From positions 1-35,928 of the forward strand of contig JAYELL010000019.1 in assembly GCA_034717495.1 (NCBI GenBank): a stretch of DNA of 35,928 nt. The letters run 5' to 3'. The translations under genes and the position numbers were made by a program. The notes below the pieces were generated by a model. That model was given only the letters and a program-made list of their open reading frames with translations. It ran no database searches and had not been told where the DNA came from. The stretch is from Chloroflexota bacterium (lineage in GTDB: Bacteria; Chloroflexota; Anaerolineae; JAAEKA01). This document shows, piece by piece, positions 22,214-30,465 of the stretch (positions are counted from its first letter, which is position 1; every line of letters begins with the position of its first letter).

Positions 22214-24619
22214 ATGTCCATCGACACGTGTGAAATCTCAACCCCACCAGCCCTCTGGTCCCCCGCCGACAGCCTCAGCCCCCGCGTCCGCCAATTGCGC
22301 GAGCAGTTCTGGGATTTTTACAATCGGGATTACACCAACGAGGTGCGCTCTTTCAGTTCAGGCTCCGCCTGGGACCATGTCTACTCACCCTGGAACTGGA
22401 CCGGCGCTCCGGAGATGATGATGTTCTTCGCCGGCGCAAAGGCTTACTTGTTGGCCGATTCTACTCCGGTGGAACTGCCGTCCGCTTTCTGGGATCAGCC
22501 GCTGGTGGTGCGGAGAGCGATCTTTTTCAAGCGGGTGTTGGAGGAGTACTTGCCGGTGCAGATATTGGCCGGGGAACTCGTTGTCGGCTCTCACTTCTCG
22601 ACTGCCTTCTCCCGCACGCTGACCCGCGCCGAGGCCCGCCCCTTTGCCCGCATGGAAAAGCGCTTCATGGCGGAAGTGCAGCGGCTGGACCGGGTGGGCG
22701 TGGGCAACTGCGGCGCCATCCCCGGACACCTCATCCCCGACTATCCCCGCATCCTGCACCACGGCTGGCAGGCCATCCAGGCCGAAGCGGACGCCATCGC
22801 GGCCGACCCGGCTGCCACACAGGATAAACGAAACCTGGCCCGCGCCATCTCCATCTGCGCTGACGGCGTGCGGGAACTCACCAACCGTTACGCCGCGGAA
22901 GCCGAGCGCCTGGCCGTTCAGGAGACCGATCCCGCCCACCGGGCCGAACTCAACGAAATAGCCCGCATCTGCCGCAAAGTGCCCTGGAATCCGGCCGGGA
23001 CTTTCCCCGAGGCGCTTCAATCCCTCTGGCTGACCCACATGCTGGTGCTGATCGCCGAAAGCTATCCTGGCCCTGGCGTCTCGCCTGGCCGTATCGACCA
23101 GTATCTCTTCCCCTACTACCAGGCCGATCTCGAGGCCGGCCGTCTGACCCGGCAGCAAGCCAGGGAGTGGCTGCAATGCCTGTGGGTCAAACATAACTAC
23201 GCCTACGACTACCAGGGTTGGGTGGGAACCAATCAGGGCATCAACGCCTCCTTCGGCCAACTCATCACCCTGGGCGGCATCGACGAGCATGGCGAGGATG
23301 CCAGCAATGACCTCACTTACCTGCTCCTGGATGTGATCGAGGAGATGAACCTGCTGGAGCCCAAGCCCAACGTCCGGCTTCACGCCAAAACCCCCGACCG
23401 CCTGCTCGACCGGGTGGTGGACATGGTCGCCGAGGCCCAGGGCAGCCCCTTTTTGCTCAACTTCGATGAGAACTCGATGGCCGGACTGCGCTGGCAGGGC
23501 TTGCCTGAATCCGACCTGTGGGATTATGCCCCGGTCGGCTGCCTGGAGAACACCTTGCAGGGCAACGACCGCTCCGGCACGGTAGACGTCAACATGAACA
23601 TCGCCAAGGCCGTGGAACTTACCCTGCACGATGGCAAAGACACCACCAGCGGTGAACAGATCGGCCCCCGCACCGGCGACCCCCGATCCTTTGCCACCTT
23701 CGGGCAGTTCTTCGCCGCCTTCCAGACGCAATTGAAGGCAATCATGGAGCTGCTCATCGCCGCCAACGATATCGCTGACAGCGGCCGGGCGCGCTTCGAG
23801 CCGACGCCCTACGTCAGTGCGCTGGTGGATGGCTGCCTGGAGAACGGTGTGGACATCACCGCCGGTGGGGCGCGCCACAACTACCTCACTATCGAAGGGG
23901 TGGCTCTGGCGACCACGACCGACAGCGTGGCCGCGGTCAAGAAACTGGTCTACGATGAGGGATCAGTGACAATGGATGAATTGGTGCGGGCACTGGACGC
24001 CAACTTCGAGGGCTGCGAGTCGCTGCGCCAGACGCTGTTGAACAAGGCCCCCAAGTACGGCAACGACGACCCCTATGCCGACGATCTCGCCGGTGAGATC
24101 AGTCGCTTCTGGACAACAGAGGCCTTCCAACACGTCACGCCCGAGACCGGCAAGCGCTACCGGGGCGGTTATCTCTCCTGGAATTACTGGGTGGCCTACG
24201 CGCCCAAAACAGCGGCCACACCCGATGGCCGCAAGCGCGGCCAGTTCCTGAGCAACGGCGTCTGCCCGGTCAACGGCGCCGACCGTCTGGGCCCCACCGC
24301 TGTGGTCAAAAGTTCCGGCCGTCTGGGACTGGAGACCGCCCCCAACGGCAGTTCTCACACCATGAGTTTCTCGCCCAGCCTGTTGGCCAGTTCCGAGAAT
24401 CGTCGCAAAATGGCGGGGCTGCTGCGGGCCTATAACCTTGTCGGCGGCACCTGCTTGCAGATCAACGTCGTCAGTCCGGACACGCTGCGAGCCGCACAGC
24501 AGGATCCCGAGTCCTACAGCAACCTGCTGGTGCGCGTCACCGGCTACAACGCCTATTTTGTGATGTTGGGCAAGGAGATTCAGGACGAGATCATTGCCCG
24601 CGAGAGTCATGCGCTGTAG
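22214..24619 (+). CDS. Glycyl radical enzyme, eliminase-type, substrate unknown
   Basis: Anaerobic radical enzyme of 801 residues, the usual length. The start is the ATG of MSIDTCEISTPPALW; the frame continues upstream only through the tandem array. The PFL-type domain runs from about residue 60 (AYLLADSTPVELP, LAGELVVGSHFS). The thiyl-radical Cys443 lies in VGCLENT, with Glu445 two residues later, as in glycerol/diol dehydratases, choline and isethionate lyases; pyruvate formate-lyase instead has two adjacent cysteines. The radical Gly777 is in VRVTGYNAYF near the C terminus. LEPKPNVRLH and GGARHNYLTIEG are further conserved blocks. The activase follows after 8 bp. I cannot match it to a characterised substrate class. 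A decayed copy of its first 119 bases lies at 6459. Confidence 0.93.
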   Translation: MSIDTCEISTPPALWSPADSLSPRVRQLREQFWDFYNRDYTNEVRSFSSGSAWDHVYSPWNWTGAPEMMMFFAGAKAYLLADSTPVELPSAFWDQPLVVRRAIFFKRVLEEYLPVQILAGELVVGSHFSTAFSRTLTRAEARPFARMEKRFMAEVQRLDRVGVGNCGAIPGHLIPDYPRILHHGWQAIQAEADAIAADPAATQDKRNLARAISICADGVRELTNRYAAEAERLAVQETDPAHRAELNEIARICRKVPWNPAGTFPEALQSLWLTHMLVLIAESYPGPGVSPGRIDQYLFPYYQADLEAGRLTRQQAREWLQCLWVKHNYAYDYQGWVGTNQGINASFGQLITLGGIDEHGEDASNDLTYLLLDVIEEMNLLEPKPNVRLHAKTPDRLLDRVVDMVAEAQGSPFLLNFDENSMAGLRWQGLPESDLWDYAPVGCLENTLQGNDRSGTVDVNMNIAKAVELTLHDGKDTTSGEQIGPRTGDPRSFATFGQFFAAFQTQLKAIMELLIAANDIADSGRARFEPTPYVSALVDGCLENGVDITAGGARHNYLTIEGVALATTTDSVAAVKKLVYDEGSVTMDELVRALDANFEGCESLRQTLLNKAPKYGNDDPYADDLAGEISRFWTTEAFQHVTPETGKRYRGGYLSWNYWVAYAPKTAATPDGRKRGQFLSNGVCPVNGADRLGPTAVVKSSGRLGLETAPNGSSHTMSFSPSLLASSENRRKMAGLLRAYNLVGGTCLQINVVSPDTLRAAQQDPESYSNLLVRVTGYNAYFVMLGKEIQDEIIARESHAL

Positions 24620-24627
24620 AAATCGTG

Positions 24628-25563
24628 ATGCGTGCGATTAGCCTTACCGGCACAACCTTCAACATCCAACGCTTCAGCACCGAGGATGGCCCTGGCATTC
24701 GCACTACCCTCTTTTTCAAGGGCTGCCCGCTGCGTTGCGCCTGGTGCCACAACCCGGAAGGGATCTCTCCCCGGCCGGAGCTTATGTGGTATGACGTACG
24801 CTGCATCGGCGCCGGCGACTGTCTGCGCGTCTGCCCGGAGGATGCGCTGGAGCTGACTTCCCAGGGAATGCGCATTGATCGAGCCAGGTGCACTGTTTGC
24901 GGTGACTGCGCCGAAGCCTGTCCATCGGCTGCGCTGGAGATCATTGGCCGGGAGTGGACGCCGGAGGCTCTGTTCGCCGAAGTACAGAAGGACGCCATCT
25001 TCTACGAAACCTCTGACGGGGGGGTCACCCTCTCAGGCGGTGAGCCGATGGCCCAGGCCGACTTTATCCTGGACCTGGCCCGTCTGTGCCGCGGAGCGGG
25101 CATCCATGTGGTTCTGGACACTTGCGGGGCTGCAAGCTGGGCGCGCTACGAGCAGGCGCTATCCCTGGTGGATCTGGTATTCTTCGATCTCAAAATCTTT
25201 GACGGGAAGCGCCACCGGTCCGCCGCCGGCGCTGACAACGCCCACATCCTGGAAAACGCCCGCCGCATCGCCGCCGCCGGAATGCCGATGTGGATTCGCA
25301 CGCCTATCATCCCCGGCTTCACCTCCGACAAAGCCAACATCGCCGCCCTGGGCGACTTCATCGCCGCCGAACTGCCCACGGTCGAACGCTGGGACCTGCT
25401 GGCCTACACCAACCTGGGCCAGGCAAAATACCATCGCCTGGAGCGACCTTACGCCCTGGAGGGAGCCCCGCTCCTGACCCACACCGAAATGGAAGCGCTG
25501 CACGCCGTCGCCGTCCAACGGGTTCCCGTCGCCGTCTGGTCGGGAGCCACGCGTGACAAATAA
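24628..25563 (+). CDS. Glycyl radical enzyme activating enzyme (radical SAM)
   Basis: Generates the glycyl radical on the upstream enzyme using S-adenosylmethionine and an iron-sulfur cluster. Cluster Cys33, Cys37 and Cys40 lie in GCPLRCAWCHNPE, preceded by FSTEDGPGIRTTLFFK. The insert between residues 50 and 100 is ferredoxin-like, as in activases of dehydratase-type GREs: RCIGAGDCLRVCPEDAL and RCTVCGDCAEACPSAAL. In the first motif the second Cys is replaced by Ala (GCC codon 24811-24813); the second motif is complete. SAM-binding blocks GGVTLSGGEPMAQ and FFDLKIFDGKRHR follow. ATG is chosen, although a GTG 3 bases earlier is possible. 311 residues, typical size. Confidence 0.94.
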   Translation: MRAISLTGTTFNIQRFSTEDGPGIRTTLFFKGCPLRCAWCHNPEGISPRPELMWYDVRCIGAGDCLRVCPEDALELTSQGMRIDRARCTVCGDCAEACPSAALEIIGREWTPEALFAEVQKDAIFYETSDGGVTLSGGEPMAQADFILDLARLCRGAGIHVVLDTCGAASWARYEQALSLVDLVFFDLKIFDGKRHRSAAGADNAHILENARRIAAAGMPMWIRTPIIPGFTSDKANIAALGDFIAAELPTVERWDLLAYTNLGQAKYHRLERPYALEGAPLLTHTEMEALHAVAVQRVPVAVWSGATRDK

Positions 25564-25665
25564 CAATCAACAGTCAACGAAAAACGCCTCACGTTCATCC
25601 TGAGCCTGTCGAAGGGCACCACGTAGCACGCGTCACGTTTCACGTTTAACGCCTAAAGGTATCCC
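25564..25665 (+). repeat. Degenerate tandem repeats and dispersed repeat before the split-barrel gene
   Basis: TTCATCCTGAGCCTGTCGAA (from 25594) is a well-known type of dispersed intergenic repeat. It is flanked by AACAATCAACAGTCAACG and by CACG-T-type words (CACGTAGCACGCGTCACGTTTC), another locus-specific micro-array. No gene. Confidence 0.55.
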
Positions 25666-26484
25666 ATGTCCATCATCGAAGCACAGCCCGGACTGATGAA
25701 AGCGCTCTCCGACGAGATGACGCCCAAGTTCCTCGCCACCCGCTCCGCCAACGGCATTCCCAACATCGTACCATGCACCTCCACCATGCCCGCGGGCGAT
25801 GTGGAAGACCGTCTGATTTTCGGCAACTTCCTGCTGCGCAAGTCGATCGGCAACCTGGACAGCGACCCGCGCCTCGGCATCCTGGTCATCACCACTGATC
25901 TGGAGGGCTGGGTTCTGCAGGGGGATTTCGTGGGCTGGCAACGGGCGGGAGCCTATGTAGACCGCCTCAACAATACCGATCTCCTGCGCTACAACGCCTA
26001 CACCGGCGTCCGCAACGCCGGCATCATCCAGGTGCGGGCGGTCCTGCACCATTTCCGCATCTCAAAAATGCGCATCCTGGCAGATTACCTGCTGGCCCGC
26101 GCCGCTGCCCGGCCTCCTGACGAGTTGGGCGAAGCGACGACGATGCCCCCGCCAGTGCGCGAGAAATTCAGCCCGATCACGGCAGTGCGGATTTTGGCGT
26201 TTCTGGATGGCGAGGGATACCCGGTGACAGCGCCCGCGCTCTCCCTGCAACCCGCCGGAGACAGCGCTCTGGTCTGTGCAGAGGGATTGGCCGCTGACAT
26301 GCTGGAACCGCTGGCTGTTGGCGACCCCATCGCCGCCTCGCTGCTTACACTCGACATCGTCTCCTTCCAGGCCAAAGGACGATGGCTGGGCAGACGACAC
26401 CTGTTGGGAGCGCCTGTGGGGACGATGGCGGTAACCGCCGTTTACGCCGGGGGGCCGCCTATCCCTGGCCGGCAGGTGGCGTGA
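25666..26484 (+). CDS. FMN-binding split-barrel (PNPOx-like) protein
   Basis: The 272 residues begin with a pyridoxamine-5'-phosphate-oxidase-like split barrel (PKFLATRSANGIPNIVPCTS, RLIFGNFLLRKSIGNLDSDPRLGILVIT, EGWVLQGDFVGWQRAGAYVD). A second, less clear barrel-like part follows (KFSPITAVRILAFLDGEGYPVTAPALSL). Proteins of this fold bind FMN, F420 or heme and reduce or oxidise small molecules. It follows the activase by about 100 bp on the same strand and may be co-transcribed, perhaps supplying electrons or reducing a product of the GRE; that link is inferred. Reaction unknown. Confidence 0.8.
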   Translation: MSIIEAQPGLMKALSDEMTPKFLATRSANGIPNIVPCTSTMPAGDVEDRLIFGNFLLRKSIGNLDSDPRLGILVITTDLEGWVLQGDFVGWQRAGAYVDRLNNTDLLRYNAYTGVRNAGIIQVRAVLHHFRISKMRILADYLLARAAARPPDELGEATTMPPPVREKFSPITAVRILAFLDGEGYPVTAPALSLQPAGDSALVCAEGLAADMLEPLAVGDPIAASLLTLDIVSFQAKGRWLGRRHLLGAPVGTMAVTAVYAGGPPIPGRQVA

Positions 26485-26505
26485 AGTTGGTGATTCTTCA
26501 GGCAC

Positions 26506-27807
26506 CTAACTGAGATCAGCCCCGCACCACTGCAAAACAAAGACCAACAGACTCTCCCAAAACGAGAAAACACTCTCAAGTTCGACATATTCATCGGCGG
26601 CATGGGCATTGGCGCCGCTGGGGCCGAAGATGATGCCGGGCATGTCGAATATCTGGTGCAGGGCGAACATATCGCATGCATAAGGCGCACCGAGGATGTC
26701 GGGACGCGCCCCCGTCATCTGGGCGGCGCTCTCCGCCAGAAGCTGTACCGAGGGGTGATTGGGGTCCATTGCGGTGGGTACCATCCAACGCAAACGGAAG
26801 CGCATCTCGGGAATAGTGGCGAAGGCATCCGGATACCGGTCGATCACGCTCTGCAACCACCGCTTCAACTCTCCCAGAACATCCTCGCGGCGCTCTCCTG
26901 GCAGCACCTGGGCGATGAGTTCGATGCGGCCTTCGTTGGGAACGGCGATGGGTACGTTCGGCCCCCAACCGCCCGCGTACACCTTGGTAATCTGCACCGG
27001 CACAGGGTCGGGATAGCTCAGGTAGAGGGGATGGTCAGGATGGTTGCGCCGCACTGCCTGGAATTCATCGAGATGCGAAAGGAACAACGTCATCTGCTCT
27101 ACGGCGTCCGCGGACTGCGCGCCCGCCGTGCCTGCCTCTAACCAGGTTCCTTTGCTGCTGGTGAAGATGAAACTGGCGATCAGCGCGCCGCGGGCCGCCG
27201 GGTAGATCTGCAGATCTGTTACTTCCGGCAAGATAGCCGCATCCATCGCACCATCCCGCAGCCGCCCGGCAATGGTGGCGTTTACCCCGCCCTCCTCTTC
27301 ATCGACCACACACTCAAAGCTCAACGTCCCCTTCAGCGATAGTCCCTGCTCCCTGAGAGCCCTGTAAAGCACGGCCATCGCCCCCATCGGCCCCTTCATG
27401 TCAACCGAACCCAGGCCGTACAGCTTGCCATCATGGATTTCCGCGCCGAATGGCGGACGCGACCAGACGTTATCTCCCAAAGCCACCGTGTCCATGTGCC
27501 CGGTCAGCAACAGCGACCTGCCCCCGCCCCTGCCTGGCACAACGGATGAGAGATTGGGCCGATCTTCGTAGTTGCGGCCCGGCCAGTAGGCTTCATGCTC
27601 AAGCAGGCCGGGAACCTGATCCGGCTGGTAGAGGTCGACCGGCAGGCCTGCGCTCTGCAAATACTCCGCCAGATAGACCTGGCCCGCTTTCTCCTCGCCT
27701 GTCGGAGGCGTATTGCGGGTGGGAATGCGGATCAGGTCACGCATTACTTCCACAATCTCATCCTCGTAGCGGAGCCGCAGGTCATGGGCAAAACTGCTCA
27801 GGTTCAT
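26506..27807 (-). CDS. M20-family metallopeptidase (ArgE/DapE/carboxypeptidase G2-like)
   Basis: Zinc-dependent deacylase or peptidase of 433 residues. The ATG of MNLSSFAHDLRLRYEDEIVE follows AGGAA and gives the normal N terminus; 25 further upstream codons lack support. Metal ligands are seen in LLLTGHMDTV (His), GLGSVDMKGPMG (bridging Asp), VVDEEEGG (catalytic and ligand Glu), ILPEVTD and finally ANAHAADEYV (His). The central dimerisation domain is present. Likely substrates are N-acyl amino acids or small peptides. It is the last gene of the minus-strand series and is convergent with the split-barrel gene 21 bp away. Confidence 0.93.
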   Translation of the reverse strand: MNLSSFAHDLRLRYEDEIVEVMRDLIRIPTRNTPPTGEEKAGQVYLAEYLQSAGLPVDLYQPDQVPGLLEHEAYWPGRNYEDRPNLSSVVPGRGGGRSLLLTGHMDTVALGDNVWSRPPFGAEIHDGKLYGLGSVDMKGPMGAMAVLYRALREQGLSLKGTLSFECVVDEEEGGVNATIAGRLRDGAMDAAILPEVTDLQIYPAARGALIASFIFTSSKGTWLEAGTAGAQSADAVEQMTLFLSHLDEFQAVRRNHPDHPLYLSYPDPVPVQITKVYAGGWGPNVPIAVPNEGRIELIAQVLPGERREDVLGELKRWLQSVIDRYPDAFATIPEMRFRLRWMVPTAMDPNHPSVQLLAESAAQMTGARPDILGAPYACDMFALHQIFDMPGIIFGPSGANAHAADEYVELESVFSFWESLLVFVLQWCGADLS

Positions 27808-27871
27808 TGTTTCGTTCCTCGTGCCTTGCAGCGGGCTGAGAGCGGGGAGATCCTGCCTCTGCTTGCACCCA

Positions 27872-29038
27872 TTACAATTCAATGATCTCGCGGCGGTAAG
27901 ATGTCAATTCTTCGATCCCATCCTCCGTAACGATGATGCCATCTTCGTAACGCATGCCATACTCGCCATCACTGAGCCACACATCGATGTTGAACTGCAT
28001 GTTGGGCTGGATGACTGTCTCGCTGCCCGCGCCCAGCCACAATCCTTCGACCTCGGATGTGCCGGTCCCGTGGGCAGGGCCGTAGAGGGTAAATTCCTCG
28101 AAGCCATAGCGCGATAGCGTATCGTGGTAGTTCTGGAAGACCTCTTTGGCCGCCACGCCGGGCCGGATATCCCGCAAAGCGCCGTTGACACCTTCCAGGG
28201 CGACGGTCATCAATTCCAGCGCCCGCGGCGGGGCCGCGCCGATAGCAAAGGGGCGGCACATGTTTCCGCAATAGCCCATATACTTCGCGCCGAAGGTTAG
28301 CTGAACCAACTCATTGCGGCGGATGCGGCGATCGGTGGAGCGGCAGAGGCTCTGGCGGGTGTTGGGGCCGGAACAGACCCAGATGGGATAGGGTGTGCCT
28401 TCTGCACCGAGACGCTTCATCGTGATGTGGGCATTGGCTTCGATCTGCCATTCGGGCATACCCTCGCAGGCCGTAGTCATGGCGTCGATCATCGCCTGTT
28501 CGGTGATCCAGTAGACTTTGCGAATGACGGCCAACTCAAACGCCGATTTGATCGCCCGCACGCCCAGCAACAGATCGTCAGCAGGGATGATCTCGGCATT
28601 GGGGGCCGCGTCCTTCAGGTCTTCGAGGATGAGATAGGGAAAGATGTTCCAGTCGGTGACGCCGATGCGGGCCGGCGTTTGTTTGCAGACAGAGGAAAGG
28701 ATCGATTGAAAATCCTCATAGGTGACAGGCGGCACCCAGTCGGGCGCTGAGCTTTCGACAAAGGCGGGGTGAATACGGATATCTTTGATGCGGGAAAACT
28801 GTTTGGCGAACTCGTAGGACTCGGGCCCGCCGGTGACCAGGGCCGGTTCTCCCTGGCGCGGCACGACAATGCCGGCAAAGTCGAAAAAGGGCCAAAAATC
28901 GGCCAGGTAACGGCTGCTGGCCGATTCCGATTCGGAGGAGTAGGTTATGAGGACATCGATATCTGCTTCCTCCAGTGCCGTCTGCAAACGTGCTATTCGA
29001 TTGCGATAATCCGAATCCGGGATCATGGATGTGCGCAT
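27872..29038 (-). CDS. M24-fold (creatinase/Xaa-Pro peptidase-like) protein with incomplete metal site
   Basis: The start at MRTSMIPDSDYRNRI is fixed by AGGAGG 8 bases upstream. The 388 residues have an N-terminal creatinase domain (YSSESESASSRYLADFWPFF) and a pita-bread domain. Compared with aminopeptidase P, the two metal-binding Asp positions read Thr (LTFGAKY) and Asn (GYCGNMCRPF). The His is kept (GPAHGTG), the first Glu is Asp (FNIDVW) and the last Glu is kept (RYEDGIIVTEDG). This partial loss is like creatinase, which uses the fold without metal. A C-N hydrolase or lyase acting on a small substrate is therefore more likely than a peptidase. It precedes the M20 gene by 64 bp. Confidence 0.88.
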   Translation of the reverse strand: MRTSMIPDSDYRNRIARLQTALEEADIDVLITYSSESESASSRYLADFWPFFDFAGIVVPRQGEPALVTGGPESYEFAKQFSRIKDIRIHPAFVESSAPDWVPPVTYEDFQSILSSVCKQTPARIGVTDWNIFPYLILEDLKDAAPNAEIIPADDLLLGVRAIKSAFELAVIRKVYWITEQAMIDAMTTACEGMPEWQIEANAHITMKRLGAEGTPYPIWVCSGPNTRQSLCRSTDRRIRRNELVQLTFGAKYMGYCGNMCRPFAIGAAPPRALELMTVALEGVNGALRDIRPGVAAKEVFQNYHDTLSRYGFEEFTLYGPAHGTGTSEVEGLWLGAGSETVIQPNMQFNIDVWLSDGEYGMRYEDGIIVTEDGIEELTSYRREIIEL

Positions 29039-29197
29039 GGCATCGCCTCCTGAAATAGAGTTGTGGTTCGTTTTTTCCGCAGAGTTCCGCGAACCTCCGG
29101 CTCCGATCTTTTCTGATGTCTGATCAGCGTTCATCGACGTTTATCAGCGGTTCATTCAGGTCTGCGGTTACCTTTCGCGGCAGGGCTCATCGAATCT

Positions 29198-30115
29198 CTA
29201 CGACATGTGAATTTCAACGTCATTGGCCACCGGCCCCCAGATCGTGTACGTGCCGGGAACCGTCTGCAGCAATGAGCCGGGAACCAATGTATTTACGCGG
29301 CCATGGGCGCAGAGGCGGGCGATGAAGCGCTGCCAGCTCACGCCGCCGCCCAGATAGCCATCCAGCCAGAAGCTGCGATCGCGTGCGCCGACAATCTGGG
29401 CCGGGCCGATGGTGGCCGCTTTGGGCGGCACCCACGACCAGTCGCCGCCAAAGGAGTGCAAGGCGTTCTGCATGATCGTCATGGGCGTGAGTTCCACGAT
29501 GCGCGCGCCCGCCTGCTTGTAGGCTTCCAGGTCATCGCCGAATTCCTCACCCAGGTCCGATTCCCAGAAGGCAATGTGACCGCACCAGCCGATGCCGCCG
29601 TAACAAACATCTGCCCCGCCCAGGTCTTCGATCATTTTGCCGTAGCCGTTGATGTTTTCGGCGGTGGGGAAATGAATCTGCTCCGGCGGCGGCCTCAGTT
29701 CCGGATCGATCCGCAGAAAGAAGTTCTCCATCATCGCCCTTTTGAAGGAACCTGGCCATTCTTCCGGGGCAGTGTTGCCATCCTGATCCGCGTATTCATC
29801 CATGTTGAAAGTATGGACATGGTGCATCGGAATGCGCAGGTTGTTGATCATGCGGGTGGCGATAGCATATTGCGGCATGGGGCCGACGGGAAAAATGCCG
29901 ACGAAATGGCGATTCTCGTCCAACGCAAGCTTGATGCGGGTGACGATGTCGCTGGCGAAGGCGCCGTAGAACTCGCTGATATCGTCGACGACGCTGATCT
30001 GGAAATCGGGGTTTGGATGCGATGCGATGTCATCGCGCTTGATGGCGCGCACACGCGCACACTCTGCCACATCGCGAAAAGATATGAATTTTGCTAGATC
30101 ATAGGTGAAACTCAC
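29198..30115 (-). CDS. NagB-like sugar-phosphate deaminase/isomerase family protein
   Basis: Relative of glucosamine-6-phosphate deaminase. A GTG start (VSFTYDLAKFISF) is chosen because AAGGAG stands 7 bases upstream; the longer frame continues through an unlikely Cys/Pro-rich region. The 305 residues contain GIFPVGPMPQYAIATRMI, HTFNMDEYAD with the Asp equivalent to the NagB catalytic base, and GGIGWCGHIAFWE, where NagB has GVGNDGHIAFNE. The His and Glu of the ring-opening relay are kept, but its Asp is Cys and the neighbouring Asn is Trp. An insertion follows NMDEY. The substrate is probably not plain glucosamine-6-phosphate. The gene sits between a Gfo/Idh dehydrogenase and the M24 gene. 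Confidence 0.87.
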   Translation of the reverse strand: MSFTYDLAKFISFRDVAECARVRAIKRDDIASHPNPDFQISVVDDISEFYGAFASDIVTRIKLALDENRHFVGIFPVGPMPQYAIATRMINNLRIPMHHVHTFNMDEYADQDGNTAPEEWPGSFKRAMMENFFLRIDPELRPPPEQIHFPTAENINGYGKMIEDLGGADVCYGGIGWCGHIAFWESDLGEEFGDDLEAYKQAGARIVELTPMTIMQNALHSFGGDWSWVPPKAATIGPAQIVGARDRSFWLDGYLGGGVSWQRFIARLCAHGRVNTLVPGSLLQTVPGTYTIWGPVANDVEIHMS

Positions 30116-30465
30116 ATGCCTTCTCCTTGCAAGAACTGGACATCCAGGGTTACTACTACACGCGGGTGTAAATACTCCAACGGTTGTCACTCCTTCGACT
30201 TCGCCCCGTTCGGGAGGGATCGGGCAGCTCGGGGCACCGCTCAGGACAGGTCTGAGCGTGTCGATCGACCAGCTATCAAACCCTCGGTTTACTTACGCCC
30301 GGCTGTACCACATGGATCGCCGACCGACAGGTCCGGCGCGCTGACGTGGCGTTGCAGAGCGAGACCATCGCGAAGAGGAGGCTCCTTTTTCGTGGTTCTG
30401 GTGCTTCATGTCTTCGCGCGATTTCGCGGCTTCGTGATCCAAACGCCGGGTCTGGCAGTCACCAT
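30116..30465. other. Intergenic region with decayed repeats
   Basis: No gene is supportable. It contains the ribosome site of the NagB-like gene, a CCTTCGACTTCG...CTCAGGACAGG stretch (30195-30250) resembling decayed dispersed repeats, and degenerate CGCGAAG-type words on the minus strand at about 30395-30440. Confidence 0.4.

Noticed and set aside
22385-23878. 497-codon open frame on the minus strand
   Set aside because: It lies wholly antisense to the GRE, and its product has no recognisable domain; GC-rich coding DNA produces such shadow frames.
23963-24610. 215-codon antisense frame
   Set aside because: Shadow of the GRE C-terminal coding region; no domain.
1-26484. Classical sulfoquinovose pathway (GH31 sulfoquinovosidase plus sulfolyase GRE)
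   Set aside because: The GH31 protein follows the YicI alpha-xylosidase pattern, and no SQ kinase, aldolase, transketolase or sulfite exporter was seen. The GRE cannot be assigned as HpsG by reading.
30365-30400. Intrinsic terminator at GAGGAGGCTCCTTTTT
   Set aside because: The arms would leave a loop of about one base and no gene on the plus strand ends just upstream.
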